In this document: one piece after another, positions 53,411-63,400 of the stretch | Layout of the letters: every line of letters begins with the position of its first letter | Numbering within the stretch: the stretch's first letter is position 1 | Assembly: GCF_000331305.1 (NCBI RefSeq) | Contig: NZ_KB217478.1 | Span: 4,738,296 to 4,802,295, forward strand | From: Calothrix sp. PCC 7103 | GTDB taxonomy: Bacteria; Cyanobacteriota; Cyanobacteriia; Cyanobacteriales; Nostocaceae | Direction of reading: 5' to 3' | Length of the DNA: 64,000 bases | Position numbers and translations under genes: made by a program | The notes under the pieces: generated by a model | What the model was told of the DNA's origin: nothing | What the model saw: the letters and a program-made list of their open reading frames with translations, nothing else | The model's database searches: none

Positions 53411-54802
53411 TTAACCTTTGAATAAAGAAATAGAACTTTTGTTCTTAAAACTAGTATTATCCAAAGGTAATTGAACTGTAAAAGTGGTACCCTTACACAA
53501 TTCACTCTCTACATTTAGCTTTCCTTTATGTACACTAACTATAGCCTGAACAATAGGTAAACCTAAACCTGAACCACCAGTGCTGCGAGAACGGTCACTC
53601 GAAACACGGTAAAAGCGGTCAAAAATGTGAGGAAGTTCCTGAAGTGGAATACCAATACCTGTATCCTGAACTTTAATTACAGCGTAGTAGTCACTTCTAT
53701 TTAAGAAAATTTTTACATCTCCTCCTGTCGGCGTGTATTGAATTGCATTTACAATTAAATTAGAAAACAAACGATAAAGCTGGTTGGCATTGCCAATAAT
53801 ATTTAAGGGTTGATGCGTGTCCTCTACAGATGTTAATGTTATTTCTGCGGCAGTTGCCATTGCTTGAAATTCTTCTATTAAATCACTAATTATGTCGTTT
53901 AAACAGCATTTTTCCTGTTGTTTAAGTTCTTTAATAGACTGTTTCTCTAAACGTGCTAGCATAAGTAAATCAACAACTAAAGTTGTTAGTCGCTGATTTT
54001 GTCGGTGGATAGTTTGCAAAATATCGCGCGTTTCTTCTTCATTTAATTGTGGAGATAATAACGCGGACTCTACAGTGGCGCCTGTTGCAGCTAAAGGAGT
54101 GCGTAATTCGTGTGCTGCATCGGCGGTAAATTGTTGAATTTGTCTATAGGATTGATAAATAGGCTGCATTGCTAATCCAGATAACCACCAGCTAGCAGCA
54201 GTAATTATACCCATCGCTATTGGCAAACCTAATACTAAAACTAATTTTACACTATCAAGATAATGATTAAATTCTTCTAAACTTCGCCCAATTTGCAAGT
54301 AACCCCAATCACCATTATATCGAGTGTGTAAATGCATTGTTAATTGATGAAATTCATTGCCTTGTCTATCTTTAACAAATTGCCAAGTTTTTTTATTAAA
54401 ATTAGTGGATATCAGTTCTGGGTAGTTGCCTGCTGTCGCAATTAAACGTCCAGAAATATCGAAAAAACGAATATAGTAATTACTTTTGTCAAAAGCACCA
54501 ACAACATGACGTTTAGTGTCTGGTTGCTGTTGAATACAGTTGGCGCCTATGCACATACTCAAATTTGGAAATAACTGCTGTACAACAGGTTCCAAACGTC
54601 CAGGTGTTGGCAACTTTGGTTCAATAGTATCATGTATAGTTCCAGCGATTGACTCGATTTCATTGTCTAAAGCTACTACATGAGCATGAAACACTGAAGA
54701 GTAAAAACCGAAGGCACATAAGCTTAAAATTAAACCCATTACAACGGCATAATATAAAGCTAGACGAATGCGAGTAAGTCGGAACAATCTATTTTGATTC
54801 AT
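53411..54802 (-). CDS. Sensor histidine kinase, RppB/NrsS-like
   Basis: The 463-residue kinase has TM1 (about residues 12-32), a periplasmic sensor with two Cys close together (M-C-I-G-A-N-C) that could bind metal, TM2 near 190-210, HisKA H-box A-A-H-E-L-R-T-P-L-A, and HATPase N (L-I-V-N-A-I-Q-Y), G1 (D-T-G-I-G-I) and G2 (G-G-S-G-L-G-L-P-I) motifs, all intact. The ATG at 54802 is preferred to the TTG at 54811. It lies 5 bases after its response regulator. The pair resembles Synechocystis RppA/RppB and NrsR/NrsS, which respond to redox or nickel. The copper genes nearby suggest copper or another soft metal here. Confidence 0.88.
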   Translation of the reverse strand: MNQNRLFRLTRIRLALYYAVVMGLILSLCAFGFYSSVFHAHVVALDNEIESIAGTIHDTIEPKLPTPGRLEPVVQQLFPNLSMCIGANCIQQQPDTKRHVVGAFDKSNYYIRFFDISGRLIATAGNYPELISTNFNKKTWQFVKDRQGNEFHQLTMHLHTRYNGDWGYLQIGRSLEEFNHYLDSVKLVLVLGLPIAMGIITAASWWLSGLAMQPIYQSYRQIQQFTADAAHELRTPLAATGATVESALLSPQLNEEETRDILQTIHRQNQRLTTLVVDLLMLARLEKQSIKELKQQEKCCLNDIISDLIEEFQAMATAAEITLTSVEDTHQPLNIIGNANQLYRLFSNLIVNAIQYTPTGGDVKIFLNRSDYYAVIKVQDTGIGIPLQELPHIFDRFYRVSSDRSRSTGGSGLGLPIVQAIVSVHKGKLNVESELCKGTTFTVQLPLDNTSFKNKSSISLFKG

Positions 54803-54807
54803 TGCGC

Positions 54808-55494
54808 TCAATTAAGTCGATATCCCATACCGTGTAAAGTTTCAATAGGGTTATCACAGCCACTATTTAATAGTTTACGACGCAATAAACGTATTTGTGC
54901 TGCAACCACATTACTTCCTGCCTCTGCACTAACTTCCCATACTGCCGAGCGAATTTGTTCTGTAGTAACAATTTGCTTTTGATGTTTCATCAAATATTCT
55001 AAAATTTGAAATTCTTTATTAGTTAAAGGTATTACCTGTTGATTCCCTGTTGCATCACTACTAGCAACTGAATTATTCGCATAATCTAAAGTTAAGTTGC
55101 CGACAGTAAGCTTTGGGGGTTGAAATAGGGGAGAGCGACGTTGCAATGCTCGTAATCTTGCTAGTAATTCTCCCATCCCAAACGGTTTTACTAGGTAATC
55201 ATCGGCGCCTGCATCCAAACCAGCAATTTTATCTTCCATCCTATCCTTAGCTGTTAGCATCAAGATAGGTAGAGAATTTCCTTTTAAACGTAGTCTTTTA
55301 CACAATTCTAAACCAGTAATACCTGGAAGCATCCAATCGAGAATAGCTACAGTATACTCTGCCGAGCTATTTTCTAAATATGCCCATGCATCTGTACCAT
55401 TCATTACCCAATCAACCAAGTACTTATGTTGGTTGAGAGTGCGCTTGATAGCAGCTCCTAAATCTGGCTCATCTTCGACTAGCAACACCCGCAT
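54808..55494 (-). CDS. OmpR-family response regulator, RppA-like
   Basis: The 228-residue protein has a receiver domain with phosphoacceptor Asp in I-L-D-W-M-L-P-G, acidic pair V-E-D-E and Lys in V-K-P-F, and a winged-helix DNA-binding domain (about 128-225; L-T-N-K-E-F-Q-I-L-E-Y-L-M, I-R-L-L-R-R-K-L). It probably binds the ATGAAAT direct repeats at 55537, 60201 and 63618; the first lies 43 bases upstream of its own start, suggesting autoregulation. The kinase gene follows directly. Confidence 0.92.
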   Translation of the reverse strand: MRVLLVEDEPDLGAAIKRTLNQHKYLVDWVMNGTDAWAYLENSSAEYTVAILDWMLPGITGLELCKRLRLKGNSLPILMLTAKDRMEDKIAGLDAGADDYLVKPFGMGELLARLRALQRRSPLFQPPKLTVGNLTLDYANNSVASSDATGNQQVIPLTNKEFQILEYLMKHQKQIVTTEQIRSAVWEVSAEAGSNVVAAQIRLLRRKLLNSGCDNPIETLHGMGYRLN

Positions 55495-55536
55495 ATCAAA
55501 AAAATATAATTACATTTAGTAGTTTGGCTCTTAACA

Positions 55537-55554
55537 ATGAAATCAAGATGAAAT
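55537..55554. promoter_or_regulatory. Response-regulator direct repeat, site A
   Basis: ATGAAAT-CAAG-ATGAAAT: two identical heptamers with an 11-base period, typical of OmpR-family operators. It lies between rppA-like (-) and copZ (+). Copies B (60201) and C (63618) differ only at one spacer base. Confidence 0.75.
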
Positions 55555-55567
55555 TTTTATTTACCCC

Positions 55568-55599
55568 TTGACTCTCCAGTAGACGGGAGAATTCACAAT
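55568..55599 (+). promoter_or_regulatory. MerR-type promoter of copZ-copA
   Basis: A TTGACT -35 box is separated by 20 bases from a CACAAT -10-like box, with an imperfect dyad (CTCTCC...GGGAGAA) centred in the spacer. The over-long spacer with internal dyad is diagnostic of MerR-family-activated promoters. A MerR gene lies at 58580 in the same island. Confidence 0.75.
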
Positions 55600-55627
55600 A
55601 ACATTAGTTATTTAAAGGGTGATTTAT

Positions 55628-55822
55628 ATGACACTTCAACTAAAAGTTCCGAACATGGCTTGTTCTGCTTGTGGCGCCACTATTACAGAGGCGATAAAAG
55701 CGATTGACCCGACTGCAACAGTTCAAGCTGACCCGAAAACAAAGTTAGTTAATGTTGAGACTCAGGCGCCTGAAGTGGCAGTTAAAGAGGCTGTTATTGC
55801 TGCTGGTTATTCGGTTGGGTAA
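55628..55822 (+). CDS. copZ: Copper chaperone (HMA domain)
   Basis: This 64-residue protein is a single heavy-metal-associated domain with the metal loop M-A-C-S-A-C near residues 10-15 and ends A-G-Y-S-V. The ATG at 55628 is preferred to an upstream start. Such chaperones carry Cu(I) to CopA. A dispersed repeat at 55837 separates it from copA, 77 bases downstream, but both are probably read from the MerR-type promoter. Confidence 0.92.
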   Translation: MTLQLKVPNMACSACGATITEAIKAIDPTATVQADPKTKLVNVETQAPEVAVKEAVIAAGYSVG

Positions 55823-55836
55823 TACCTGTTATTTAA

Positions 55837-55864
55837 GGGCGGGCAAGGATGCCCACCCCACAAG
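55837..55864. repeat. GGGCAAGGATGCCC repeat between copZ and copA
   Basis: A palindromic intergenic repeat of the type at 19938 and 25879. Translation through it creates a false N-terminal extension of CopA. Confidence 0.7.
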
Positions 55865-55899
55865 ATTTTTATCCTACAAGATTTTTAGTGGAGGAAGAT

Positions 55900-58164
55900 A
55901 TGGAGAATGCTGCTTTAAAGCTGCATGGTATGAGTTGTGCTTCTTGCGCGCGAAGTGTTGAGGAAGCAATTAGTTCTGTAATTGGTGTGTCGGAGTGTAT
56001 TGTGAATTATGGCGCCGAACTGGCAACAGTAAAATATGACCCTCAACAAACGAATGTAACGGCTATTCAAAAAGCTGTGGATGAGGCTGGTTATTCTGCT
56101 GTACCATTGCAACAGCAAAGCCCGATAGCACAACAGGATGAAAGCGAAAAGCGCAGACTGTCAAGAGAAACTAATGAATTAAGCCGTAAGGTAGTTGTTG
56201 CAATTATTCTCAGTGGAATAATTGTTATTGGTTCTATACCAATGATGACTGGGTTGCATGTACCTTTTATCCCTATGTGGTTACATAACCCTTGGTTGCA
56301 ACTAGTGCTAACAATTCCTATTCAATTTTGGTGTGGTTTATCTTTCTATCGCAATGCATGGAAAGCTTTTAAACGCCATGCGGCAACTATGGATACTCTT
56401 GTTGCATTGGGAACTAGTACAGCATTTATTTATTCGCTATTTCCTACCTTTTTTCCTAGCTTTTTTATCTCTCAGGGTCTTAGACCAGATGTATATTATG
56501 AAGCTTCCTCTGTTATCATTGCTTTGATATTATTGGGAAGACTCTTAGAAAGTCGTGCGAAAAAAGAAACAAGCGTTGCTATCCGTAAATTAATTGGTTT
56601 ACAAGCCAAAACCGCGCGTTTAATTCGCAATGGACAAGAAATTGATATTCCTATTGAAGAAGTGCAAATTGGGGATGTAATCTTAGTTCGTCCTGGTGAG
56701 AAAATTCCTGTCGATGGTGAAGTAGTTGATGGCACATCGACTATTGATGAATCTATGGTGACTGGTGAAAGTGTACCTATCAAAAAACAGCTTGGTCATG
56801 AAGTGATTGGCGCCACAATTAACAAAACTGGCAGCTTTAAATTTAAAGCTACGCGAGTAGGAAAAGATACCGTTCTCGCCCAAATAGTTCAGCTAGTTCA
56901 ACAAGCTCAAGGTAGTAAGGCGCCTATCCAAAGACTAGCAGACTCTGTAACAGGGTTTTTTGTACCAGTAGTAATTGCAATCGCAATCCTAACTTTCATT
57001 ATTTGGTTTAATATCATGGGTAATCTTACCCTTGCTTTGATTACCACAGTAGGAGTATTAATTATTGCTTGTCCTTGTGCGCTAGGTCTAGCAACTCCAA
57101 CATCAGTAATGGTAGGAACTGGTAAAGGCGCCGAAAATGGTATTTTAATAAAAGGCGCCGAAAGTTTAGAACTAGCGCACAAAATAAAAACAATAGTTCT
57201 AGATAAAACAGGAACTATCACCCAAGGCAAACCTACAGTTACAGATTTTATTACCACTAATGGAACCGCAAACGGTAATGAAATTAAATTACTACAATTA
57301 GCAGCATCACTCGAACGCAACTCAGAACACCCACTAGCAGAAGCAGTTGTGAGATATGCTCAAACCCAAAATGTAGAAACGCGACATGTCACGTCTAAAT
57401 TTGAAGCAATTGCAGGTAGTGGTGTACAAGGTGTAGTTGATGACCACCTAATACAGATTGGTACGCAACGTTGGATGTCTGAGTTAAATGTGAAAACTCA
57501 AGTTCTGTCCAAGGAAAAAGAACGTTTGGAGTATCTTGGTAAAACCGCCATTTATATCGTGATAGATGGTAAACTTCAAGGGCTGATGAGTATTTCTGAT
57601 GCAGTTAAACCCACATCTGCCCAAGCTGTAAAAGCATTGCAAAAATTGGGTTTAGAAGTAGTAATGCTTACAGGAGACAATCGCCGTACCGCAGAAACGA
57701 TTGCTCACGAAGTTGGGATAAAGCGCGTTTTAGCAGAAGTTCGCCCCGACCAAAAAGCTGAGACTGTGAGAAAATTACAAAGCGAAGGAAAAATTGTCGC
57801 AATGGTGGGTGATGGTATAAATGATGCCCCAGCATTAGCTCAAGCAGATGTAGGTATAGCCATTGGCACAGGAACAGATGTAGCAATTGCTGCTAGTGAC
57901 ATCACACTTATCTCTGGAGATTTACAAGGTGTAGTGACGGCAATTCAACTTAGCCATGCAACAATTCGTAACATACGTCAAAATTTATTCTTCGCCTTCA
58001 TTTATAACGTAGCAGGAATTCCAATTGCTGCTGGTATTCTTTTTCCATTCTTTGGCTGGTTGCTCAATCCAATTATTGCAGGCGCCGCGATGGCATTCAG
58101 TTCAGTATCAGTATTAACAAACGCATTGCGTCTACGTAACTTCCGACCCAAAGTAATTGCATAA
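55900..58164 (+). CDS. copA: Copper-translocating P-type ATPase
   Basis: This P1B-type ATPase exports Cu(I) from the cytosol. The ATG at 55900 with a GGAGG site gives 754 residues; the open frame upstream comes from repeat DNA. There is one HMA domain (M-S-C-A-S-C near residue 10), eight expected membrane helices, the ion-binding C-P-C in A-C-P-C-A-L-G-L, the phosphorylation site D-K-T-G-T, the nucleotide-domain H-P motif (S-E-H-P-L-A) and hinge G-D-G-I-N-D. The final helices carry Y-N and [10 protein letters not shown], typical of copper-specific members. It is cotranscribed with copZ and the small gene at 58178. Confidence 0.95.
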   Translation: MENAALKLHGMSCASCARSVEEAISSVIGVSECIVNYGAELATVKYDPQQTNVTAIQKAVDEAGYSAVPLQQQSPIAQQDESEKRRLSRETNELSRKVVVAIILSGIIVIGSIPMMTGLHVPFIPMWLHNPWLQLVLTIPIQFWCGLSFYRNAWKAFKRHAATMDTLVALGTSTAFIYSLFPTFFPSFFISQGLRPDVYYEASSVIIALILLGRLLESRAKKETSVAIRKLIGLQAKTARLIRNGQEIDIPIEEVQIGDVILVRPGEKIPVDGEVVDGTSTIDESMVTGESVPIKKQLGHEVIGATINKTGSFKFKATRVGKDTVLAQIVQLVQQAQGSKAPIQRLADSVTGFFVPVVIAIAILTFIIWFNIMGNLTLALITTVGVLIIACPCALGLATPTSVMVGTGKGAENGILIKGAESLELAHKIKTIVLDKTGTITQGKPTVTDFITTNGTANGNEIKLLQLAASLERNSEHPLAEAVVRYAQTQNVETRHVTSKFEAIAGSGVQGVVDDHLIQIGTQRWMSELNVKTQVLSKEKERLEYLGKTAIYIVIDGKLQGLMSISDAVKPTSAQAVKALQKLGLEVVMLTGDNRRTAETIAHEVGIKRVLAEVRPDQKAETVRKLQSEGKIVAMVGDGINDAPALAQADVGIAIGTGTDVAIAASDITLISGDLQGVVTAIQLSHATIRNIRQNLFFAFIYNVAGIPIAAGILFPFFGWLLNPIIAGAAMAFSSVSVLTNALRLRNFRPKVIA

Positions 58165-58177
58165 AAAGGGGATATAT

Positions 58178-58438
58178 ATGTCGATTAAAAACGTAATTAT
58201 TGGCATTGCTTCTTTAGGATTATTGTTAGGTGGCGCCAGCAACGAAACAGTAGCACAAATGCACCATCCAACCCATACATCTGAAACACAAACAAGCTTT
58301 CAACGTCTTGAACAACCGCTATGGATAAAAGGAGTAGTTACAGCTTCTGGTTTAGGATTAATTGGTTTAGAAATATGGTGGTTTCTATTGAGTAAGCCTA
58401 AATTTAGAAAAGCACAAGCTCATGACGGCATTCAATAA
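58178..58438 (+). CDS. Small membrane protein with His/Met-rich segment
   Basis: From the ATG at 58178, 13 bases after copA with an AAAAAGGGG site, the protein has 86 residues. It has an N-terminal hydrophobic signal/anchor (residues 4-20), a polar segment M-H-H-P-T-H-T-S able to bind metal, and a second membrane helix (about 48-68). It is probably part of the copA operon. Its family is not recognised; a copper-handling role is inferred only from position and the His-rich motif. Confidence 0.7.
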   Translation: MSIKNVIIGIASLGLLLGGASNETVAQMHHPTHTSETQTSFQRLEQPLWIKGVVTASGLGLIGLEIWWFLLSKPKFRKAQAHDGIQ

Positions 58439-58444
58439 ATTACA

Positions 58445-58550
58445 ATCGTAGGTTGGGGAGGCACCGCGTTGCCGGGGTTCCCCCGGTTGTAGCGCGTGCC
58501 GTTGGAGGCTTTGCGCTCACGTAGTGTTCCGAAGGAAAACCCAACATTAC
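58445..58550. repeat. Dispersed intergenic repeat
   Basis: The sequence GTTGCCGGGGTTCCCCCGG and the following GCGTGCC...CGTAGTGTTCCGAAGG segment are GC-rich relative to the window and of a type common between cyanobacterial genes. It separates the copA operon from merR. Confidence 0.6.
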
Positions 58551-58579
58551 TATATTAAGATACTATAAAGGTGCGTACT

Positions 58580-58993
58580 ATGCTAATCCAAGAAAAGACA
58601 ATACAAATAGGCGCCGTTGCCAAAGAAAGTGGTGTACCAATAAAAACCATCCGTTACTACGAAGAGTTAGGATTGCTCAAAGCATCGGCTAGAACTGAAG
58701 GTGGGTTTAGATTGTTCAACTCTGATGTTCTATCTCGTTTGCATTTCATCAAACGCGCCCAAAGCCTTGGTTTAAGCTTATCAGAAATTAAAGATTTTTT
58801 ATCAGTTCATGACCAAGGTGATTTACCTTGCGACCATATAAAAGCTAAACTGCAAGATAAAGTGGCAGCAGTTAATAAGCAAATTCAAGAGCTTATGCTG
58901 TTTAAGCAGGAGCTAGAAAGTCTTCTTTCAGGATGGGAAGCGGTGACAGAAAGTCCGGAACAAACAATTTGTCCAATTATTGAAAGAGATTAA
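58580..58993 (+). CDS. MerR-family metal-responsive regulator
   Basis: The 137-residue protein (ATG 58580; a GTG at 58571 is possible) has the MerR winged helix: I-G-A-V-A-K-E-S-G-V-P-I-K-T-I-R-Y-Y-E-E-L-G-L-L, then R-L-F-N and a long dimerisation helix. Only two Cys are present, Cys84 (L-P-C-D-H) and Cys131 (T-I-C-P-I-I). These positions are near the outer Cys ligands of MerR and ZntR, and the CueR C-x7-C pair is absent. The metal is therefore uncertain. It probably acts at the MerR-type promoter at 55568. A methyltransferase gene starts 4 bases after its stop. Confidence 0.9.
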   Translation: MLIQEKTIQIGAVAKESGVPIKTIRYYEELGLLKASARTEGGFRLFNSDVLSRLHFIKRAQSLGLSLSEIKDFLSVHDQGDLPCDHIKAKLQDKVAAVNKQIQELMLFKQELESLLSGWEAVTESPEQTICPIIERD

Positions 58994-58997
58994 TTTT

Positions 58998-59591
58998 ATG
59001 ATAAATGGATTAAGGGCACAACCAGGAAAACCAACGGGGATAGTTGGTAGAATAGTCGGTTATATAATGGATATTTATAACCAAGAGGATAATCATTGGA
59101 CTGTTTCATTGTTAGATATTAGCGAGACGAGCAAAGTGCTTGAAATTGGTTTTGGAACAGGTTTAGCGATTGCTGATGCTGCAAATAAGATGAAATATGG
59201 ATGTATTTATGGCATTGAACTTTCTGAAACTATGCAGAAAGTAGCTCAAAAACGAAACCGAAACGCCATTAAGTCTGGTCGTGTTAAACTTCAAATGGGT
59301 GATGTGATGTCATTACCATTCGAGGACAATTACTTTGACATTGTTTACTCAATTAATTGTATATATTTCTGGGAACCGCCAACTCAAGGTTTGACTGAAA
59401 TACATCGCGTATTAAAGCCAGAAGGAACTGTCGCAATTACTGCCCGTAATAAAAACGATGAAGTTTATCTCCGTTGGAAACCAAACACGGTTAGAGATTT
59501 ACTCCTATCTTCCGGATTTATAAATGTAAAAATTCTCGAAGGCTTGAATCCCAAGCATCCGATTTATTGTGCGATTGGAAACAAGCCTTAA
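58998..59591 (+). CDS. Class I SAM-dependent methyltransferase
   Basis: The 197-residue protein (ATG 58998) has the SAM loop V-L-E-I-G-F-G-T-G-L, an acidic E at G-I-E-L-S, and M-G-D-V-M-S-L-P-F motif II. It resembles UbiE/ArsM-like small-molecule methylases. It lacks the Cys triplet expected of arsenite methyltransferase. Its position directly behind merR indicates cotranscription; substrate unknown. Confidence 0.86.
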   Translation: MINGLRAQPGKPTGIVGRIVGYIMDIYNQEDNHWTVSLLDISETSKVLEIGFGTGLAIADAANKMKYGCIYGIELSETMQKVAQKRNRNAIKSGRVKLQMGDVMSLPFEDNYFDIVYSINCIYFWEPPTQGLTEIHRVLKPEGTVAITARNKNDEVYLRWKPNTVRDLLLSSGFINVKILEGLNPKHPIYCAIGNKP

Positions 59592-59597
59592 GAGTCA

Positions 59598-60086
59598 TTA
59601 CTGATTAAAATTAAATCGACCGTTTACTTTATCACCACTAATATCCGCATTAATTCTTACTTGATATTGACCAGCGGCGCCTTTATCTAATTTCGCAGCA
59701 TAATGTTTACCTTGAGCATCATAGGTTAGTGGAACAGTATGAAGTTTCCCATCCAGCGCCTGAATATCTGCCGTAACTTTTGCGTTGGAAACAGTTTCGT
59801 GTTTATCGCCTGTTAGCAGGTATAAATCTAAATGAGTGGCGCCGTCTTCTTTTTCAGGTACTAACTCTAAATGGTACTTCCCAGTCTCAACGACTTGACC
59901 GCCTTTGCGACTCTGAGAATGGTCAGTATTCTTGTTGCTATTTGCTACAGTTTCTGTTTTACCTGTAGTTTCTGTCGTACTACTATTTGTATTGCTGCTA
60001 TCTGAAGCTTGGTTGCTACAGGCGCCTAAAATAAACAATCCTGCACTAGCTAAAACTACAAAGACTACTAATTTAAATGATTTCAT
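59598..60086 (-). CDS. Lipoprotein of the metal island
   Basis: The ATG at 60086 follows a GAGGAG site. The 162-residue protein has a lipobox L-G-A-C (Cys near residue 23), a Ser/Thr/Asn-rich linker with few charged residues, then a beta-rich domain (H-L-E-L-V-P-E, H-L-D-L-Y-L-L-T-G-D-K-H) with several His. It could bind metal in the periplasm or modulate the efflux pump. Direct-repeat site B lies about 115 bases upstream. It is convergent with the methyltransferase gene. Confidence 0.82.
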   Translation of the reverse strand: MKSFKLVVFVVLASAGLFILGACSNQASDSSNTNSSTTETTGKTETVANSNKNTDHSQSRKGGQVVETGKYHLELVPEKEDGATHLDLYLLTGDKHETVSNAKVTADIQALDGKLHTVPLTYDAQGKHYAAKLDKGAAGQYQVRINADISGDKVNGRFNFNQ

Positions 60087-60200
60087 TGATTTACTCCTCA
60101 TTAATATTATTAAGCATTATTATTTAAACCTACCTAGGATAGTCGGTTGGTATATGCTCATGTTCGCGGATAGGTGCTATATATAATGTCTCAGACCAAG

Positions 60201-60218
60201 ATGAAATTAAGATGAAAT
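60201..60218. promoter_or_regulatory. Response-regulator direct repeat, site B
   Basis: ATGAAAT-TAAG-ATGAAAT, the same as site C and differing from site A at one spacer base. It lies upstream of the lipoprotein gene. Confidence 0.75.
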
Positions 60219-60270
60219 TTGTGTCCAAACCTCAGATGCCGCAAGGCCTGTTAACGGGTAAAATATAAAC

Positions 60271-60365
60271 TTTGTCATGCTGAACGAAACGTAGTGCAGT
60301 GAAGCATCTTAGAGATTCTAGCCTGCGGCAAATGCTCCGCATTACGCTACGCTCAGAATGACAAA
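60271..60365. repeat. TTTGTCATGCTGA...TCAGAATGACAAA inverted repeat element
   Basis: The two ends are inverted copies over 13 bases with one mismatch. The ends match the interior repeat of the MITE at 40351. It is a non-coding dispersed element. Confidence 0.7.
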
Positions 60366-60409
60366 TTGTACTTTGGCAAAATTGGGATGCTCCCCAAAAT
60401 TTATTACAA

Positions 60410-63400
60410 CTACATATGCATCAAAAACTGCTCCTCTTTAACTTCGTTTATTTTCTTTGGAAACAAATACTTACCAAACTTTGCATACAAAGCAGGTAAA
60501 ACAACTAAAGTTATGGCTGTCGAAGTAAACAAACCGCCAAAGACAACTATAGAAAGTGGTTGTAAAAGTTCTTGTCCAGGGCCACCTTGTAGTACCATCG
60601 GCGCCAAACCCAAAGCGGAAGTTAAAGCTGTCATTAAAATCGCATTTAATCTTTCCATCGACCCTTTAACTATAATATCTTTCAACGGCATTCCTTCAGC
60701 ATATTTACTATTGTAATTATCTACTAGTAATAAACCGTTGCGAGTTGCTACCCCAAACAGAGAAACAAATCCCACTAAAGACGCTACATAAATAACTCCT
60801 CCAGTTAAAGCTACTGCAATTACACCTCCTACTAAAGCAATTGGTAAGTTAATCATAATCATGACAGCAGAAGGGATAGATTTAACTGACATGTACATCA
60901 GTATAGTGATAGCAACAAACGCGATGATACTGAAAATAACAATATTTTGTGTAGCACGTTCTTCTGCTTCAAATTGCCCTGCGTATTGAATAAAATACCC
61001 TGCTGGGATTTGAACATTGCGTTTTACTTTAGCTTCGATATCATTGACTATTGAGCGTAAGTCTCGACCTTTGGCGTTTGCTGAAACTACAATTAAACGC
61101 TCAACTTTTTCACGATTAATTGTATTCGGTCCAGTACCGTCTTGAATTATTGCAACATTTTCTAAAGGAATTTTTTGCCCATTCGGAGTGTCAATCAATA
61201 AATTACGAATCATTTCTAAATTTTGCCGCGCGTCTGGTTTCAACCATACTACGAGGTCAAAGGATTGTTGGTTTTCTAAAATTTGAGAGACGACTTGACC
61301 GTTGAGTGCAGTTTCAATAATGCTAGAAATATCTCCAACTGAAAATCCATAGCGACTTGCTGCGTCTCTATCAAATTTGATTTGAATTTGCGGTACTGGA
61401 ATTTGAGGTTCAAGCAATAAATCAACAACTCCATCAACAGTTTTCATTTGTGCTTCTACTTGTTCCCCAATTTTCCGAAGTTCTGCTAAGTCGGCGCCGA
61501 AAATTTTTACCGCTATAGCACTACGAACTCCAGATAATACTTCATCCATCCGGTGAGAAATAAATCCGCCTATATTAGGCGCCGCACCTGGTATTTTATT
61601 AAACTCTTGACGCAGTTTTTCTAAAGTTTTCGAGCGATTTTTCATCCCTTCTTGGCTTAGTTCAATATCAACATGTGCCAAATTAACACCTGCTGCATCT
61701 GCATCTCCTGCCGCGCGTCCCGAACGTGTTTGAATAAACTTAAATCTACGGTCATTTTTTAACGCTTCTTCAACTACATAACCAGCTTTTGTAGTTGCTT
61801 CTAAAGACACACCAGGATATAAACTCAAAGTATTTACCATTGTTTGCTCTTGAAACTCTGGCAAAAATGCTCTACCAAAAGAAGGAATTATTGCAATGGA
61901 AGCCACAGTTAAAGCTAATGCAATACCAATAATTAATAATGAATTCCTAAAAGAAAAATTTAGACAGTTACTATAAATGCTCTTACATAATCTTGCTAAC
62001 CAAGGTTCTCGCTTTGTTACCTTGATGTTGGGTAATAAAATTGCACATAATGCTGGAGAAACTAGAAGTGATTCTAAACTAGAAATTACTACCACCACTA
62101 AGTAAGAAATACCCATCGGTGTAAAAATTCGTCCTTCCACACCTGGTAAGGTAAAAATTGGTGAGAAAACAATAATCCCAATAATCGTGGCGCCAATTAA
62201 AGATTCTCGTACTTCTTCAGAACCTTCAAAAATGATTTCTAACGGTGGTAAAGGATTAGAAGCAGTTTTATTTTCTCGTAATCGTCTATAAGTATTTTCA
62301 CCATAAACAATTGCATCATCTATTGCTGTACCAATTGCTACTGCTAAACCACCTAAAGTCATAGTATTAAGCCCAATACCTAACCATGAAAGCGCTAATA
62401 GTCCAAACAGTAATGTTAAGAAAAAATCTAGTAAACATACTGTTAGAGTACGCCAATTCATGAGAAAAGGAATTAGAATTACTCCCGCAATAATGCTGCC
62501 TTGAATCAAAGATGAGCGGACATTTTTAACCGAGGAATCAATATAACTATCTTGACGAAATGTAGTAGTTATTTTGATATATGAGGGTAAACCAGCTTTA
62601 ATTTCTTGCATTGCCGCTTCTACCGCACGCGATACAGTCGGAGTATCAGCAAGTGGCTGTTTATTAACCATTAAAATAATAGCTGCTTTGCCGTTAAAAC
62701 TACCATCACCGCGTTTAATGGCGCCTCCAATTTGCACATCAGCAACATCTTGCAGTCTAACAGGTACACCATTACGTGAAGTAATAGTAGATTTTTTCAG
62801 GTCTTCAATTGATTCAATCCTTCCAATTAAGCGAATTAACTTTTCAGTATCTGGCGTAATTAAATAACCACCAGGCGCATTAACATTAGCTGCTTTTGTA
62901 GCGTTAGTAACTTGCTCTAAAGAAACATTAAAAGCTGCTAACTTCGCTGGGTCAACTAATACCTGATATTGCCGAGTATCTCCACCAAAAACTAATACTT
63001 GACTTACACCTGGAACTGCTAACAGACGATTTGTAACTTGCCAATCAACAATTCGCCTAATTTCCATTAAAGAAGTGCTGAGTTCTGAGTTAGTCGTGCT
63101 AAGTGTGGTAAAAGCGTATTGGACAACCAAACCAACTGGTGAAGTAGTGGGAGAAATTTGCGGTGTTTCAACTCCCGGTGGCAATTTACTTGTAGCTTGT
63201 TGTAATCTTTCGGTAACTAGCTGACGTGCTTGATAAATTTCTGTACCCCAATTAAATACTACCCTGACCGCAGAAATTCCCGGCGCCGAGGATGAACGAA
63301 CAGCCGTTACTCCTGGTGTACCATTAATTGCGCTCTCAATTGGTAAAGTTACTAAAGACTCTACTTCTTCCGGCGCCAGTCCAGGTGCTTCAGTTTGAAT

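Larger units (their letters stand above)
60102..60409. other. 308-base gap: lipoprotein promoter side and a repeat
   Basis: It contains direct-repeat site B and the TTTGTCATGCTGA repeat at 60271. There is no gene; the frame at 60366 is antisense to the pump gene and repeat-derived. Confidence 0.5.

Noticed and set aside
55849-55899. Longer CopA beginning at 55849
   Set aside because: The extra 17 residues come from the GGGCAAGGATGCCC repeat; the ATG at 55900 has a good ribosome-binding site and gives the normal HMA start.
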